Positions 28,591 to 37,914 of a stretch of DNA of 42,041 nucleotides are shown one piece after another. Below the pieces are notes generated by a model. The model was given only the letters and a program-made list of their open reading frames with translations. It was not told the DNA's origin and searched no databases. Source of the DNA: Stenotrophomonas maltophilia (GTDB lineage: Bacteria > Pseudomonadota > Gammaproteobacteria > Xanthomonadales > Xanthomonadaceae); the NCBI RefSeq assembly GCF_023518235.1, contig NZ_CP090425.1:1-42041 (forward strand). The letters run 5' to 3'. Position numbers and translations under genes: made by a program. Position 1 is the stretch's first letter. Every line of letters starts with the position of its first letter.

Positions 28591-30654
28591 TTCTGCGGCA
28601 ATGTCCGCCAGTTTTTGATCACCAGTGCTGGACGCAATGTTGCGCAAGGATGCGAGCGATCCGATCACCGACCCTACTGGCGCCGTGGTCGCTCGAGAAA
28701 GCCAGCGCACAGCTGGCGGGTAGGTCAAGATGCGGGCAGCGACATTCGCCCCCGCTCCACCTAGCAGCAGAGTGCCTGTGGATGTACCAGTAAGGTCCAT
28801 CAGCGAGGCCACCAGCGCGGCACCATAGGTATACGCTGCAGCGCGATTTCCTGTGCCGCTCGGGTTGGCGAACACCTGCGACCCGCTCTTGATGTTGTCG
28901 GCCACCCGGGCGATCTGGTCCATATCCTTGGCGAAGCCCGGCCCGTAGTGGCCGAACAGCTCCCGCCTCGCCTCGTCGGAAAGCTTGCTCCAGTTGGTCA
29001 TAAACGTGCCGGGGCTGAACTGCTCGGCAGGCAGCCCGGCCTGGCCCGGCGTTGGTCGGCCCATCCGGTTCAGCACCGCGGCCGTCAGGGACTTCTTCCC
29101 GTCATCCGGCAGAGCCTCCATCACTCGCTTCAGCGTGGTGCCGCCCTCGCCAGCGCCGGCCATCACCGCGTTGTAGACCTTCTCCGGGCCGCCGGCCTTG
29201 TTCACCACGCGCTCCAGCTGCTTCAGCTGCTCCTGCGTGGACTTGAAGTAGGCGTTCGCCCGCGCCAGCGCTGCCGGGGCCTTGCCGCCCTGTGCCTGCA
29301 CCGCCGCCTCGATGTCGTCGCCCATGGCGCGGTACACGCCGCGCAGCTGCGACGTGGCGCGGTCAGGGGTCAGGGTGAAGTCGAACAGGCCATTGCCCAG
29401 GTTCGACCGCAGATCCTTGAAGGTCTGGTACGGCAGCGCGGTGCCACCGTCGCCCAGGTCGGATGCGATGTTGCGGGCCAGCTGCGTGACTTCGTCCGGG
29501 ATCATCGATGCCGCAGAGGCAGGTGCACCGGGGTCCACAGCGGTCAGCCGTGCGAGTTCGGCATTGGTCCGGTCCAGGCGCACCGGGGTGTCCGGCGGCA
29601 CCAGCTGGTCGACGGCGTCATACAGTGCCCGGCGGCGTGCAGTGACGTCGCCCTTGAAGGCTGCGACACCCTTCTCGATGGCCATGCCAGCGTTCTGTCG
29701 GGTGGGGTCTGCCGCCAGTGCGCGAGACCGCTCCCCGAGGTTCTTGGCGATGTCGTTGCCCTGCCCTTCGGCGAAACGGCGCATCACGCCCGAGCTGGTC
29801 GGCGCGCCCGCCAGCAGGTTCTCCACGCCCTGCAGGTTGGTGTTACCCGATGCCTGGCCGACGGATGGGGTCGTGCCCAGCGCTTCGAAGTCGGCGATGG
29901 AGTTCCGCATGGCCTCACCGGACCGGCCACGCACGGCACCTCGAACTGCTGCAGCGCCGCCCTGCATGAGAGCCGCCGGGCCAATGCCGCCGGCAAGTGC
30001 GGCCGCCAGCTGGCCAGCAGGACCTGCGCCACTCTCTCGGGCCAGCCCGGCCGCACCAGAACTGCCGATCGTGCTGATCGCCTGCAGCACTGGCTGAGCA
30101 GTGAGGAATTCTCCAGCGCGCTCGGCAAGACCAGGTACTGCCGTAGGCGCCGGTGCAGCTGAAGTCAGCGTGGGTGCCACCGCACGCCCTGCATTGAGGG
30201 CTGCACCGCCGCCAAGCGTCAGTGCGGTACCGGTCAGCGCCTCGCCGACATCGCCCAGCACGCGGTCGCCGGCGGTCTGCGCCTGTGGCAGGCCCAGCAC
30301 ATCGGCCAAGCGCGCAGCATTGTCCCGGAAGCTGGCCACGGGGCGGCCGGTAATCTTCGTCTCCAGCGCGCCGAGGGCGTCACCGCCCAGCGCACCGAGC
30401 AGGCTGCCGCCTCCCTGGAGGATTGAGCGCAGGCCGAAGGCAGCATCACGCCCCATGCCGTACTCCCAGCCATCGGGTGCCACGGCCTGCACCGGCGGCA
30501 GATCCGTGATTGGAGGCTTGGCAGCCGGAGCCTGAGACCCCTGCTCCGCGTCCCGCTGGGCCTTGTACGCCTGTGCGAGCCGCCGAGCATCTTCGGTGTT
30601 GCCGGCGGCATCAGCGGCACGCAGGGCCTGTTCCAGTTGCTCCAGAGTGGCCAT
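28525..30654 (-). CDS. Internal virion / DNA ejection protein, 709 aa
   Basis: Ala/Gly-rich, mostly helical. The N-terminus has EQALRAADAAGNTEDARRLAQAYKAQRDAE, a motif common in phage ejection proteins. Glycine-rich hydrophobic patches (GGGSLLGALGGDALGAL, AALAGGIGPAALMQGGAAA, GTLLLGGAGANVAARIL) may insert in membranes. The pattern is that of T7 gp15/gp16 and P22 gp16/gp20-like proteins that leave the capsid to form a DNA channel. TGATG with the gene before. Confidence 0.75.
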   Translation of the reverse strand: MATLEQLEQALRAADAAGNTEDARRLAQAYKAQRDAEQGSQAPAAKPPITDLPPVQAVAPDGWEYGMGRDAAFGLRSILQGGGSLLGALGGDALGALETKITGRPVASFRDNAARLADVLGLPQAQTAGDRVLGDVGEALTGTALTLGGGAALNAGRAVAPTLTSAAPAPTAVPGLAERAGEFLTAQPVLQAISTIGSSGAAGLARESGAGPAGQLAAALAGGIGPAALMQGGAAAVRGAVRGRSGEAMRNSIADFEALGTTPSVGQASGNTNLQGVENLLAGAPTSSGVMRRFAEGQGNDIAKNLGERSRALAADPTRQNAGMAIEKGVAAFKGDVTARRRALYDAVDQLVPPDTPVRLDRTNAELARLTAVDPGAPASAASMIPDEVTQLARNIASDLGDGGTALPYQTFKDLRSNLGNGLFDFTLTPDRATSQLRGVYRAMGDDIEAAVQAQGGKAPAALARANAYFKSTQEQLKQLERVVNKAGGPEKVYNAVMAGAGEGGTTLKRVMEALPDDGKKSLTAAVLNRMGRPTPGQAGLPAEQFSPGTFMTNWSKLSDEARRELFGHYGPGFAKDMDQIARVADNIKSGSQVFANPSGTGNRAAAYTYGAALVASLMDLTGTSTGTLLLGGAGANVAARILTYPPAVRWLSRATTAPVGSVIGSLASLRNIASSTGDQKLADIAAELEKVMPDEQKGANNGTDNRQK

Positions 30655-31688
30655 CAGCGGACCCCATACTTGCCGAGAATATCATCCACACCGCCGCCAG
30701 CGGAGGGTGCAGCGGTTGGCGCAATGCTGACGCCTTGGAGCTCGGTCACGAAGTCACGCAGCTGACGCATGGTGCGCGCGTTCACTTCCGGCGCGACGCC
30801 GAGACTTGGGTACTGCAGCGCGGCGATGCGTGCTTCCAGGTCGGACTGCGAACCAACGCCTGGAACGCGAGTCAGCGCCAGCATCGAGTTCTGGATCGCA
30901 CCCACAGCGGCGTCCAGCTCCTGGCCGGCGGGCGTGTTCCGCATCACGTACTGGTCCAGCGGCCCGGTATCGACCAGAGCCCCCGATAGCCCCCCTAGGG
31001 CGCTCTGGATGCGATCAAGTCCGCGCGTAACGTTGCCCAACTGCGCAGCCTTCGTGGTCGCCGCCTGCTGTGCCTTCATGTCGGCTGCACTGGCACGCTT
31101 CGGCTGACCTGGGGAGGCGGCTCCGCCAGCGCCGGCGCGCATTTCCTTCATCAGGTCCAGCTGCTGCGCCTGCCTTGTCCGCGCGGCAGTCGCGTAACTG
31201 GCCGCGGCAGCTGCGTTGCGCTGGCCGATGGTCGACTGGCCAACGGGCGTGACGTTGACGGACTGGCCGACGGCGCCATAGGGGTCGAAGAGCGTGCCTT
31301 CGCTCATGGTGGCCGTTTGGCGGGGCCGGCCAGAGATCGCGGTCATGATGTCATTGAGCAGCGGCACGTTCCCGCTGCGCGCTGCGTCCATCGCCTCGGA
31401 TTGGAACCCCTGCGTCTGGACATCGCCCTGGTAGCCGGAGAACTTCGTAGGATCCGCGCCCATGCGCAACATGGTCGAAAGCATCGTGGCTTCAGGGCGA
31501 GCGGTGCCATTGGCGATCATCGACCCCAACAGCTCGTCACGGGCCATCGCCTCATCCTGCTTGATCTGCGCCCCAGCCAGCAGCTGCGCAAGCTGCGCCT
31601 GCTTCGAAACGCCGCGTGAATAGGAGTCGTTGCCCCCAGCAGCGGTGCCGGCGAACACCTCTCCCAGCCTTTCCCATCCGTTCGCCAT
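30654..31688 (-). CDS. Internal virion protein, 344 aa
   Basis: Gln/Ala-rich helical protein: SKQAQLAQLLAGAQIKQDEAM, ATMLSTMLRMGADPTKF, AASYATAARTRQAQQLDLM. A conserved-looking C-terminal domain (DRIQSALGGLSGAL to LRDFVTEL). By position and composition it belongs to the set of three ejection proteins (224, 344 and 709 aa). Confidence 0.7.
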   Translation of the reverse strand: MANGWERLGEVFAGTAAGGNDSYSRGVSKQAQLAQLLAGAQIKQDEAMARDELLGSMIANGTARPEATMLSTMLRMGADPTKFSGYQGDVQTQGFQSEAMDAARSGNVPLLNDIMTAISGRPRQTATMSEGTLFDPYGAVGQSVNVTPVGQSTIGQRNAAAAASYATAARTRQAQQLDLMKEMRAGAGGAASPGQPKRASAADMKAQQAATTKAAQLGNVTRGLDRIQSALGGLSGALVDTGPLDQYVMRNTPAGQELDAAVGAIQNSMLALTRVPGVGSQSDLEARIAALQYPSLGVAPEVNARTMRQLRDFVTELQGVSIAPTAAPSAGGGVDDILGKYGVR

Positions 31689-31689
31689 G

Positions 31690-32364
31690 TCAGCGCCCCC
31701 ACAAGGATTGATTGTTGAACCAGCTGGACGCCTCGTTGCCGAAGCCCCGGTTCGATCCCTTCCCCATCAAGCCAGCAAGGGTGGGAGCGTCTTTGCTCGC
31801 CTGGTTCGCTGAGTAGGCGCGTGCGCCCGCCTGTGCCATCTGGCCGGCCGCCATCAACCACGGATCGGCCTGAATCCCCTGCATGCGCATCCTCGCCAGG
31901 AAGTCGTCGCTGGCCGCCTCGCGCCCGATCAGGCCCAGCTGCGACGCGAGATTCCCGCTCTGCAGCGCTTCGCGCCTGCGCAGCTGCTGTGGTGCATCGA
32001 TTCGGGCCATCAGGTTGGCGGCGCGCTGGCCGTAATCGCTGATACCCAGCGCGGCGTCATTGGACGCGGTGCGGTAGGCCTCGCTCACAGCACCAGCCTG
32101 ATTCAGGCCGCGGCTGGCGGCGGCCTGCGCGGCACGCGACTGATCCATCATGCTGCGCGCGGTACTTGCGCGCTCGGTGCTTCCGTCATCCGTCGCACGC
32201 TGTGTCAGCAGCTGGTTCACAGCATAGTCGGCACGGTCCTGGTTCTCCGCCTGCTGATAGATCCGATTCGCTGCCTGCCGGTCGGCCTTCTTCCCGGCTT
32301 GGTGCTGTGCGTATTGCTGCGTTGCGGCGCCGATCACCGCGATGGCCGTTGCGACCCACGTCAT
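31690..32364 (-). CDS. Internal virion protein, 224 aa
   Basis: Starts MTWVATAIAVIGAATQQY, a hydrophobic helix, followed by QHQAGKKADRQAANRIYQ and long Arg/Gln/Ala helices ending SSWFNNQSLWG. Proteins with this hydrophobic-start, helical plan are typical gp14-like ejection proteins of short-tailed phages. ATGA with the cupin-like gene. Confidence 0.75.
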   Translation of the reverse strand: MTWVATAIAVIGAATQQYAQHQAGKKADRQAANRIYQQAENQDRADYAVNQLLTQRATDDGSTERASTARSMMDQSRAAQAAASRGLNQAGAVSEAYRTASNDAALGISDYGQRAANLMARIDAPQQLRRREALQSGNLASQLGLIGREAASDDFLARMRMQGIQADPWLMAAGQMAQAGARAYSANQASKDAPTLAGLMGKGSNRGFGNEASSWFNNQSLWGR

Positions 32365-32798
32365 GGCTGTTCCTCCAATTCCAACGGCTCGTCGTCGGGC
32401 ATGATCACCAGCGCCTCGATCCGCTCCAGATCGGTTTCGTCCGTGAGGTGGACGGTTACCAGTTCGCTCGGCGCGTGCGCGTAGATGGCGCGCTTCATGC
32501 CAGGCGGCGAGTCGATGACGTGGAAGCCCTGCAGCTCCACCATGCCGTCGGCAGTGCGCAGGGTGACGTGGCCAGAGACGATCAGGGCATGCCGGAAGCG
32601 GTGCCGCTTCCCCACCACCAGGGCGCCGGCTGGCATCGACATACGGCGCAGGTACTGGCCGGGGAGGAAAGTGTGCTGCACCGGCATATCCGCCTGCGGC
32701 AGCTGCGCGCACAGGTCCTGCAGCTGCACGATGTCAGCCAGCGAAGGCTGGCTCACCAGCCGAGCCATAGTGCTGATCACATCAGGCATCGTGTTCAT
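32361..32798 (-). CDS. Cupin-like virion-region protein, 145 aa
   Basis: Helical N-terminus, then a beta-sandwich stretch: FLPGQYLRRMSMPAGALVVGKRH with RHALIVSGHVTLRTADG, F-HVIDSPPG and an acidic tail (EPLELEEQ). The G-x5-H-x-H-like arrangement suggests a small cupin, common in this slot of podovirus genomes; structural rather than enzymatic role is likely. ATGA on both sides. Confidence 0.65.
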   Translation of the reverse strand: MNTMPDVISTMARLVSQPSLADIVQLQDLCAQLPQADMPVQHTFLPGQYLRRMSMPAGALVVGKRHRFRHALIVSGHVTLRTADGMVELQGFHVIDSPPGMKRAIYAHAPSELVTVHLTDETDLERIEALVIMPDDEPLELEEQP

Positions 32799-33406
32799 TG
32801 GCGACCGCCATAGCCGAAGCCCGGCTGGAACAGGGTGTTGAAGTCGCGTGCTCCACGCCGCTCCTGCGCCGCCTCTCGGCTGCGGCTGTACAGGTCGGCG
32901 AATCCACTGAAGATGTCGCCCAGGTTCTCCGCCCGCAGCCGGCCCTGCGCGGCCTGCAGGTTGCCCTGCAGCGCCTGCGCCGACTGCGTGGCGCCGCTGG
33001 TCAGGCTCATTCCGCCGGCGACCTGCGACAGCAGGTTCTGGCGTGAGGTCTCGTCCGAGGCCTTCAGGTCGGCCAGCGCTCCCTGCGCCAGACGCTCGGC
33101 ATCCAGCACGCCGCGCTGATAGTCCTCGCCCAAGCGGCGGTTGGCGTCGATGGATGCAGATCCACCGGCGAGGCCGCTGCGGGCCATCGCGAACTTCAGG
33201 CTTCTGTCTGCCTGTTCCTTCTGCCGCGCCAGCTCGCCGCCGTAGAAATCCCGAGTGGCGCCCAGGAAGTCGTCGTAACCGGCCTGGCGCGAGGGTGCGC
33301 TGTACAGCCGGTTCACCTGGTCGGTAGCGCGATTGATGTTCGAGGTTCGCCAAGCCTCGGTCTGTGATGCGGCATTGGCCGCTTTGCTTCCGCTACTACC
33401 GCCCAT
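32795..33406 (-). CDS. Virion protein, 203 aa
   Basis: MGGSSGSKAANAASQTEAW, then Arg/Gln/Ala-rich helices and a Gly/aromatic C-terminus (FNTLFQPGFGYGG). Similar composition to its neighbour at 31690. Probably an internal head or tail-hub protein. TGATG with the GNAT-like gene. Confidence 0.68.
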   Translation of the reverse strand: MGGSSGSKAANAASQTEAWRTSNINRATDQVNRLYSAPSRQAGYDDFLGATRDFYGGELARQKEQADRSLKFAMARSGLAGGSASIDANRRLGEDYQRGVLDAERLAQGALADLKASDETSRQNLLSQVAGGMSLTSGATQSAQALQGNLQAAQGRLRAENLGDIFSGFADLYSRSREAAQERRGARDFNTLFQPGFGYGGRQ

Positions 33407-33915
33407 CAGGCACCTCGCATGCGTGAAAAGTGAGCGATGTCCTCGCCGTTGGCGCCCTGCCCGCTCCAGACACCGTCGTCCTGCATCCCCAGCGATCGTT
33501 CGAACCACTCGATGGCCGCCAAGCGGTCAGCCAGAGCATTGACCTGCAGCCGCCGCGCGCCGGCCTCGAACAGCTGGTCGATCAGCCAGCGGCTGGCCTT
33601 CGTCATGGAGCGCCACTGCTCGGCCCAGCCCTGTTCCGTGCCAACCATCCACGATTGCCAGGTGCCCGGGCCGACCGGCTCGAATCCACCAGCGGCAGCC
33701 GGCGTACCGTCGGCGCGCAGAACGGTGAGGGCATACGGGGAAGAAGTGGCCCAGGCGTTCACCAGGGCGTGTGCAGCGGTGTCGGGACTGTAGGCGGTGC
33801 CGCCCAAGACGGCCCGGAACTGGCGCTGCTCTTCGTGCCGAAGGATGTCGGCCAGCACCACCAGGTGGAGTGGCCGACAGGGCACAACATTGCGGGGGAG
33901 ACGGGGGGAAATCAT
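33406..33915 (-). CDS. GNAT-fold virion-region protein, 169 aa
   Basis: LRADGTPAAAGGFEPVGPG, MTKASRWLIDQLFEAGARRLQVNALADRLAAIEWFERSLGM follow the beta4-alpha3-beta5-alpha4 layout of acetyltransferases, as in T7 internal virion protein A (gp13)-like proteins. The Q/R-x-x-G-x-G/A acetyl-CoA loop is not clear, so catalysis is doubtful. A structural or chaperone role in tail assembly is more likely. Confidence 0.65.
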   Translation of the reverse strand: MISPRLPRNVVPCRPLHLVVLADILRHEEQRQFRAVLGGTAYSPDTAAHALVNAWATSSPYALTVLRADGTPAAAGGFEPVGPGTWQSWMVGTEQGWAEQWRSMTKASRWLIDQLFEAGARRLQVNALADRLAAIEWFERSLGMQDDGVWSGQGANGEDIAHFSRMRGA

Positions 33916-33952
33916 GCCGAAATGCTGACTTCCTACCCCCCTTGATCAATGG

Positions 33953-36433
33953 TCACGCCATCGGGCGGAAGTCCTGCAGGTACAAGCCGAAAGCATTCCA
34001 CTGCCACGCCTCGGTGCCGTCGTAGACCAGCCGCACCGCGAACGTCGGCGCTGCCATCGACATTGGGACAGGCCCACCGGTGAGCGTGTCCGGGTCGACC
34101 TGGTATGCAGGGGTGAACGCCCCGCCGTTGGTCTGGTCGAAGCCGACCTGGATGCCGACCTTGCCCCGCCCCACCACCTCGAAGCCATAGAGCATCTTCG
34201 TGACGCCTGCCGGGCCGAAGTCCAGCCACGGCCACTGGATGACGCCTTGGAACGGGGTGAACACGCCCGGGGAAAGCTCGTCCCCGATCGCGCCGTCCAC
34301 CATGCGGTAGATGCGGTTGGCCGAACGCAGATAGAGGGAGTCGCCTTGGATAGTCCACGTGTGGACCTCGAAAGGCAGCAGGTACCGCGACCAGGCGCCC
34401 ACCTGCCCGATTTGGGTCATGGTGTAGACGAACACCTCTGTCTGGCCGTCCTTCGCGAACATCAGCCAGTACTGGCCGGCAGCCGGGAAGTACAGTCCGC
34501 GCGGCACCACTGAAGGCTGGGCCAGCCACGCCTGCACCAGCGGGTCGATCGGCATGCCCACGTCGCCAGCCTGGAAGTTGGTGCTGCTGGCGGCGATACC
34601 CACGCTGCGCACGCCCTGACTGGCCAGGAACAACAGGTCGTTGCCGACGGCTGCGATGGCGCGGTGCTGGGTGCTACCCACCGGCAGCGCGTCGAGCAGC
34701 GACATGCTGGCCGGGTCTTCATCGATCTGCCACAGCTGGAATGCCTCGGCGTTGAAGACGGTCAGGTTGCCGCGATAGAGCCCCATCGCTGCCACTGGGT
34801 TCGCGCCGTAGTTCTGCAGGCCAGTGGGGAGGAACCCTGCATCGTTGGCGCTACTCCAGTCCTTCGGCGCCACGGTTGCGCTGTAGGGCACGGTGTCGCC
34901 ATCGCCGGCGAAGACCTTCGAGGCACCGATCAGCACCACCTTGCTGTTCGGGCAGTTCGGGTCCTCTACCCGCCGGCTCACGGCCTGCCAGGTCACGCTG
35001 CCGTCCACCACGGTGCCGCCGACGTTGGTTGGCCATGCCGGTTCGCTGCTGCCGCTGACGTACAGCGGAGACGCAGTCCACGTCACGCGGGTAATCGCCA
35101 TCGCCTCCCAGGTCACGCCGCCATCGACCACACGCTTGCCGAGGATGTTCGGCCAGGCCGGTTCAGTGGCGCCGGTGTGCGCCACCACGTCCTGCACCGC
35201 GCGGTAGACAAGGCCCGCAGGCAGGCCGTTCACCGCGCCGCTGACGGTCAGGTTGTCAGCGCCGGTCACGTGATCATGGTCACCCACCGACCACAGTGCG
35301 ATGACGCCGCGGGCGTACGAAGCACCTGCAGGCTTCGGTGACACCGCAGTGGAGATCGCCGCATCGCTGCTGACGATGTTCCCCTGCGTGTAGGAGATCA
35401 TCACGTCGTCCTTGTCGTACCACCGGACCTCCACCCAGCCGCGCGTCGCGCCAGCCTTGGCCGGTCCCTGCTCGATCAGGCAGTTCGCGGTGAGTGATCC
35501 GCCATCTGCGACGACGAAGCGCGCCTGGTTCACGGCGGCGCCATCGCTGATTCGCCCGGGCAGCTCCAGCTTGCCCGCAACGATGTGCGCACCGCCTTCC
35601 AGATCCCAGCCGGTGTTGCCGTCGGTGAAGTTGCCGTTGATTGGAGCCGTCGCCGTCGGGCTGGGCAGGTTCACCGGCCTGATCAGATCGCCCTTGGCCG
35701 CCTGCTTGGCAGCAGTCCACTGCGGAACCGAGCCGCCGGCCGTGCCGCTGCCAACGTTCCCCAACGGGTTCTCCAGTGGCACGTCCTCGTTCACGGTGCC
35801 GCCGGCTGTTGCCGGCCACTGCGGTTCGGTGTCGCCGGAGCGCGCGTTGGCACCGCTCACCGAGCTGACCGTGTACTTGAAGCCGTTGTTGGCCGACGGC
35901 ACCACCACGTTACCCACCGTGCGTGCTGCGTAGGCCTCCCATGTTGCGTGGCCACCACCGGTGCCCACCAGCGAATAGGCCAGGCCGTTGGGCGTTGTCG
36001 GGCTTACCAGCGCACCGGGCAGGTACGTGGTGTTAGGTGCCCAGGGTTTCCCCTCTTCCAGCCAGTAGTGATAGGTCGACCCATCGGAGAACTCGGCCAC
36101 CACGTACAGGAATCCCAGGTACGGCAGCGAGTAGTGGATCTCCTTCAGAGTCGCCGCGCCGTTGCTCGGATGCCTCAGCACCACCACCGAGTAGCCGGGA
36201 CCCGCCGGCATCACCTGGTCGGCATACACCACGAACGCTCCCTTGAAGGAGGTCAGTCCGATCGTGCCGGGCGGCAGGTCCAGCTGGATGCGCGCGGCCT
36301 GGCGCATACGGATGGTGCGGGCTGCGGTCACGTAGCCGTTGAGCAGGTCGAACAGCGCATCCTCCGACGCGCCGCCCTTGTCGCGCAGGCGGGTGATGCC
36401 GGCCTTTACGGCGGTCAGGTAGGTGGCGCGCAT
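33953..36433 (-). CDS. Tail nozzle/stabilisation protein, 826 aa
   Basis: N-terminal RATYLTAVKAGITRLRDKGG, then beta-rich domains. Three copies of a G-x-x-EP-x-WP motif (residues about 199-207, 420-428 and 460-468), the last two each followed by VVDG-x-VTW-x-A. The C-terminal half has a beta-propeller-like run (FLPTGLQNYGANPVAAMGLY, QLWQIDEDPASM, ALPVGS). Size, order after the adaptor and propeller look match podovirus nozzle / gp10-like tail proteins. Confidence 0.75.
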   Translation of the reverse strand: MRATYLTAVKAGITRLRDKGGASEDALFDLLNGYVTAARTIRMRQAARIQLDLPPGTIGLTSFKGAFVVYADQVMPAGPGYSVVVLRHPSNGAATLKEIHYSLPYLGFLYVVAEFSDGSTYHYWLEEGKPWAPNTTYLPGALVSPTTPNGLAYSLVGTGGGHATWEAYAARTVGNVVVPSANNGFKYTVSSVSGANARSGDTEPQWPATAGGTVNEDVPLENPLGNVGSGTAGGSVPQWTAAKQAAKGDLIRPVNLPSPTATAPINGNFTDGNTGWDLEGGAHIVAGKLELPGRISDGAAVNQARFVVADGGSLTANCLIEQGPAKAGATRGWVEVRWYDKDDVMISYTQGNIVSSDAAISTAVSPKPAGASYARGVIALWSVGDHDHVTGADNLTVSGAVNGLPAGLVYRAVQDVVAHTGATEPAWPNILGKRVVDGGVTWEAMAITRVTWTASPLYVSGSSEPAWPTNVGGTVVDGSVTWQAVSRRVEDPNCPNSKVVLIGASKVFAGDGDTVPYSATVAPKDWSSANDAGFLPTGLQNYGANPVAAMGLYRGNLTVFNAEAFQLWQIDEDPASMSLLDALPVGSTQHRAIAAVGNDLLFLASQGVRSVGIAASSTNFQAGDVGMPIDPLVQAWLAQPSVVPRGLYFPAAGQYWLMFAKDGQTEVFVYTMTQIGQVGAWSRYLLPFEVHTWTIQGDSLYLRSANRIYRMVDGAIGDELSPGVFTPFQGVIQWPWLDFGPAGVTKMLYGFEVVGRGKVGIQVGFDQTNGGAFTPAYQVDPDTLTGGPVPMSMAAPTFAVRLVYDGTEAWQWNAFGLYLQDFRPMA

Positions 36434-37845
36434 CAGTTGCCCTCCGGCCAGCCGCCAACGGGAATCGGGCGCCGGGCCGGCGGAATCTGCCGCGCGCCGG
36501 GGATGTAGCGCCGGGTGCCGTGGGAGCCGGAGATCAGCTGCCGAACGTAGGCCTGGGCCTGCTGCATGTAGTTGCCGGCGTCGGGCTGCTTGTAGTGCGC
36601 CTTCGCGTTCGCCAGAGCATGCAGGAACACCGCGCGGCTGTTGACCGTCAGCAGATCGCCATCACCAGTGAGCCACTTCAGGCCAAGATGGCCGCGGATC
36701 TTGATCGTGTACGCGCGGTCCGGTGCCGGGAAGATCTCGATGCAGCCGGTGATCCGGTAATAGGCTGGCTTGCTCAGCGAGGTGCTGGTGTACAGCACAG
36801 GGTCGATGCCCTCGATCAGGGGCATCCACTGCACGTCGTCCTGAATGCCCGCCCAGGTGATTCGCCGGAAGTCCAGGTACTGATCCAGATCCAGCGGCAC
36901 GTCGTACAGGTTGGCGCCCGGCACGCACTGGATGGTCCACCACCGCTCGGTGCGCAGCTCCTTGTACTGCTGATACAGCTGGTCCTGAGCGTCACGAATG
37001 AAGCTGTCGACCATCGCGTCGAGGTCGAACGGCCGACGCTGTGCCATCTCCTGCAGGCGGCTGTAGTAGGCCTCGGCATCCTTCTGGCCGTACTTTGCCT
37101 TCGCATCGGCGATCGCCTGCATTTCCACGGCCACGCCGTCGATCAGGGTCTTGTCGTCGCCTTCGACCAGCGGCGCCTTCCCGTCGCCGTAGCGGTCCAT
37201 TGCATACCGCTGCAGCAGCGAGTCCTGCGCGGTGTTGATGATCTGGTCCACGTCCGCAGACTTCGCAACGGTGGTGATGTAGCCGCCCAGCTGGTCGTAG
37301 TAGGCCTTCGCGTCCTGCTGGCCGTGGTGGGCCTTGCCGTTGGCCAGCGCCAGCAGGAAGACGGCCCACGGATCGAGCGTGGTCACGTCGGCGTCGTCAT
37401 GGAACGGCGCCAGCGGCGTGCTGACGCTCAGCCGGTACTGGTGCTGCAGCGCCACCTGCGCTTCGGAAAGGAAGTTGGTCAGCAGCTCTTTGACGCCCGG
37501 CGCCCAGGCATCGGCCGTGGCCTGAGCAGAGAAGCCGAGCCGACGCAGAAGATCCAACCGCAGCGATGCCATCGTGCGCGGCGCAGGCGTGCCCACGTAG
37601 GTGAAGCCAAGCGCCGTCGATACCGTCTGTCGCAGCTGGTCGAACGTGCGCTGCACCTTCACCGGCTCGACCACGAAGCCGAGGCGGCGGATCACCTCCT
37701 GCCGTGCCTTCTTCAGGGACCATTCCACGCCCAGCGACGACAGGTTCACCTGGCCGGTGTCGTAGTTGATCGGCGCGTCATACCCCAGCGGGCTGTCGTA
37801 GACGTTACCGCCGTTGACCATGATCGGTGCGTTGTTGCCGCCCAT
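36433..37845 (-). CDS. Tail tubular/adaptor protein with triplicated module, 470 aa
   Basis: Contains three FL-x-x-AQ-x-x-L-x-x-x-Y helices (about 125, 203 and 283), as in T7 gp11 / P22 gp4-type adaptors, and three A-x-AKAHYGQ-x-DA-x-x-YY segments (about 168-188, 247-265 and 408-430). The C-terminal half follows gatekeeper-style beta structure (WWTIQCVPGANLYDVPLDLDQYLDFRR). GGAGA lies before the ATG. A terminator just upstream separates it from the head genes. Confidence 0.75.
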   Translation of the reverse strand: MGGNNAPIMVNGGNVYDSPLGYDAPINYDTGQVNLSSLGVEWSLKKARQEVIRRLGFVVEPVKVQRTFDQLRQTVSTALGFTYVGTPAPRTMASLRLDLLRRLGFSAQATADAWAPGVKELLTNFLSEAQVALQHQYRLSVSTPLAPFHDDADVTTLDPWAVFLLALANGKAHHGQQDAKAYYDQLGGYITTVAKSADVDQIINTAQDSLLQRYAMDRYGDGKAPLVEGDDKTLIDGVAVEMQAIADAKAKYGQKDAEAYYSRLQEMAQRRPFDLDAMVDSFIRDAQDQLYQQYKELRTERWWTIQCVPGANLYDVPLDLDQYLDFRRITWAGIQDDVQWMPLIEGIDPVLYTSTSLSKPAYYRITGCIEIFPAPDRAYTIKIRGHLGLKWLTGDGDLLTVNSRAVFLHALANAKAHYKQPDAGNYMQQAQAYVRQLISGSHGTRRYIPGARQIPPARRPIPVGGWPEGN

Positions 37846-37860
37846 ATCGTTCTCCAGAAA

Positions 37861-37893
37861 GAAAAACGGCCGACCGAGTCGCCCCGGCCGGCC
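37861..37893 (-). terminator. Rho-independent terminator between head and tail genes
   Basis: On the minus strand GGCCGGCCG (37893-37885), 8-base loop, CGGTCGGCC (37876-37868), one G-U pair, then G and TTTTT. It lies 22 bp after the stop of the 177-aa head gene. It probably reduces, rather than abolishes, read-through to the tail genes. Confidence 0.8.
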
Positions 37894-37914
37894 GCCAGCC
37901 CGCCGCCAGCGGAC

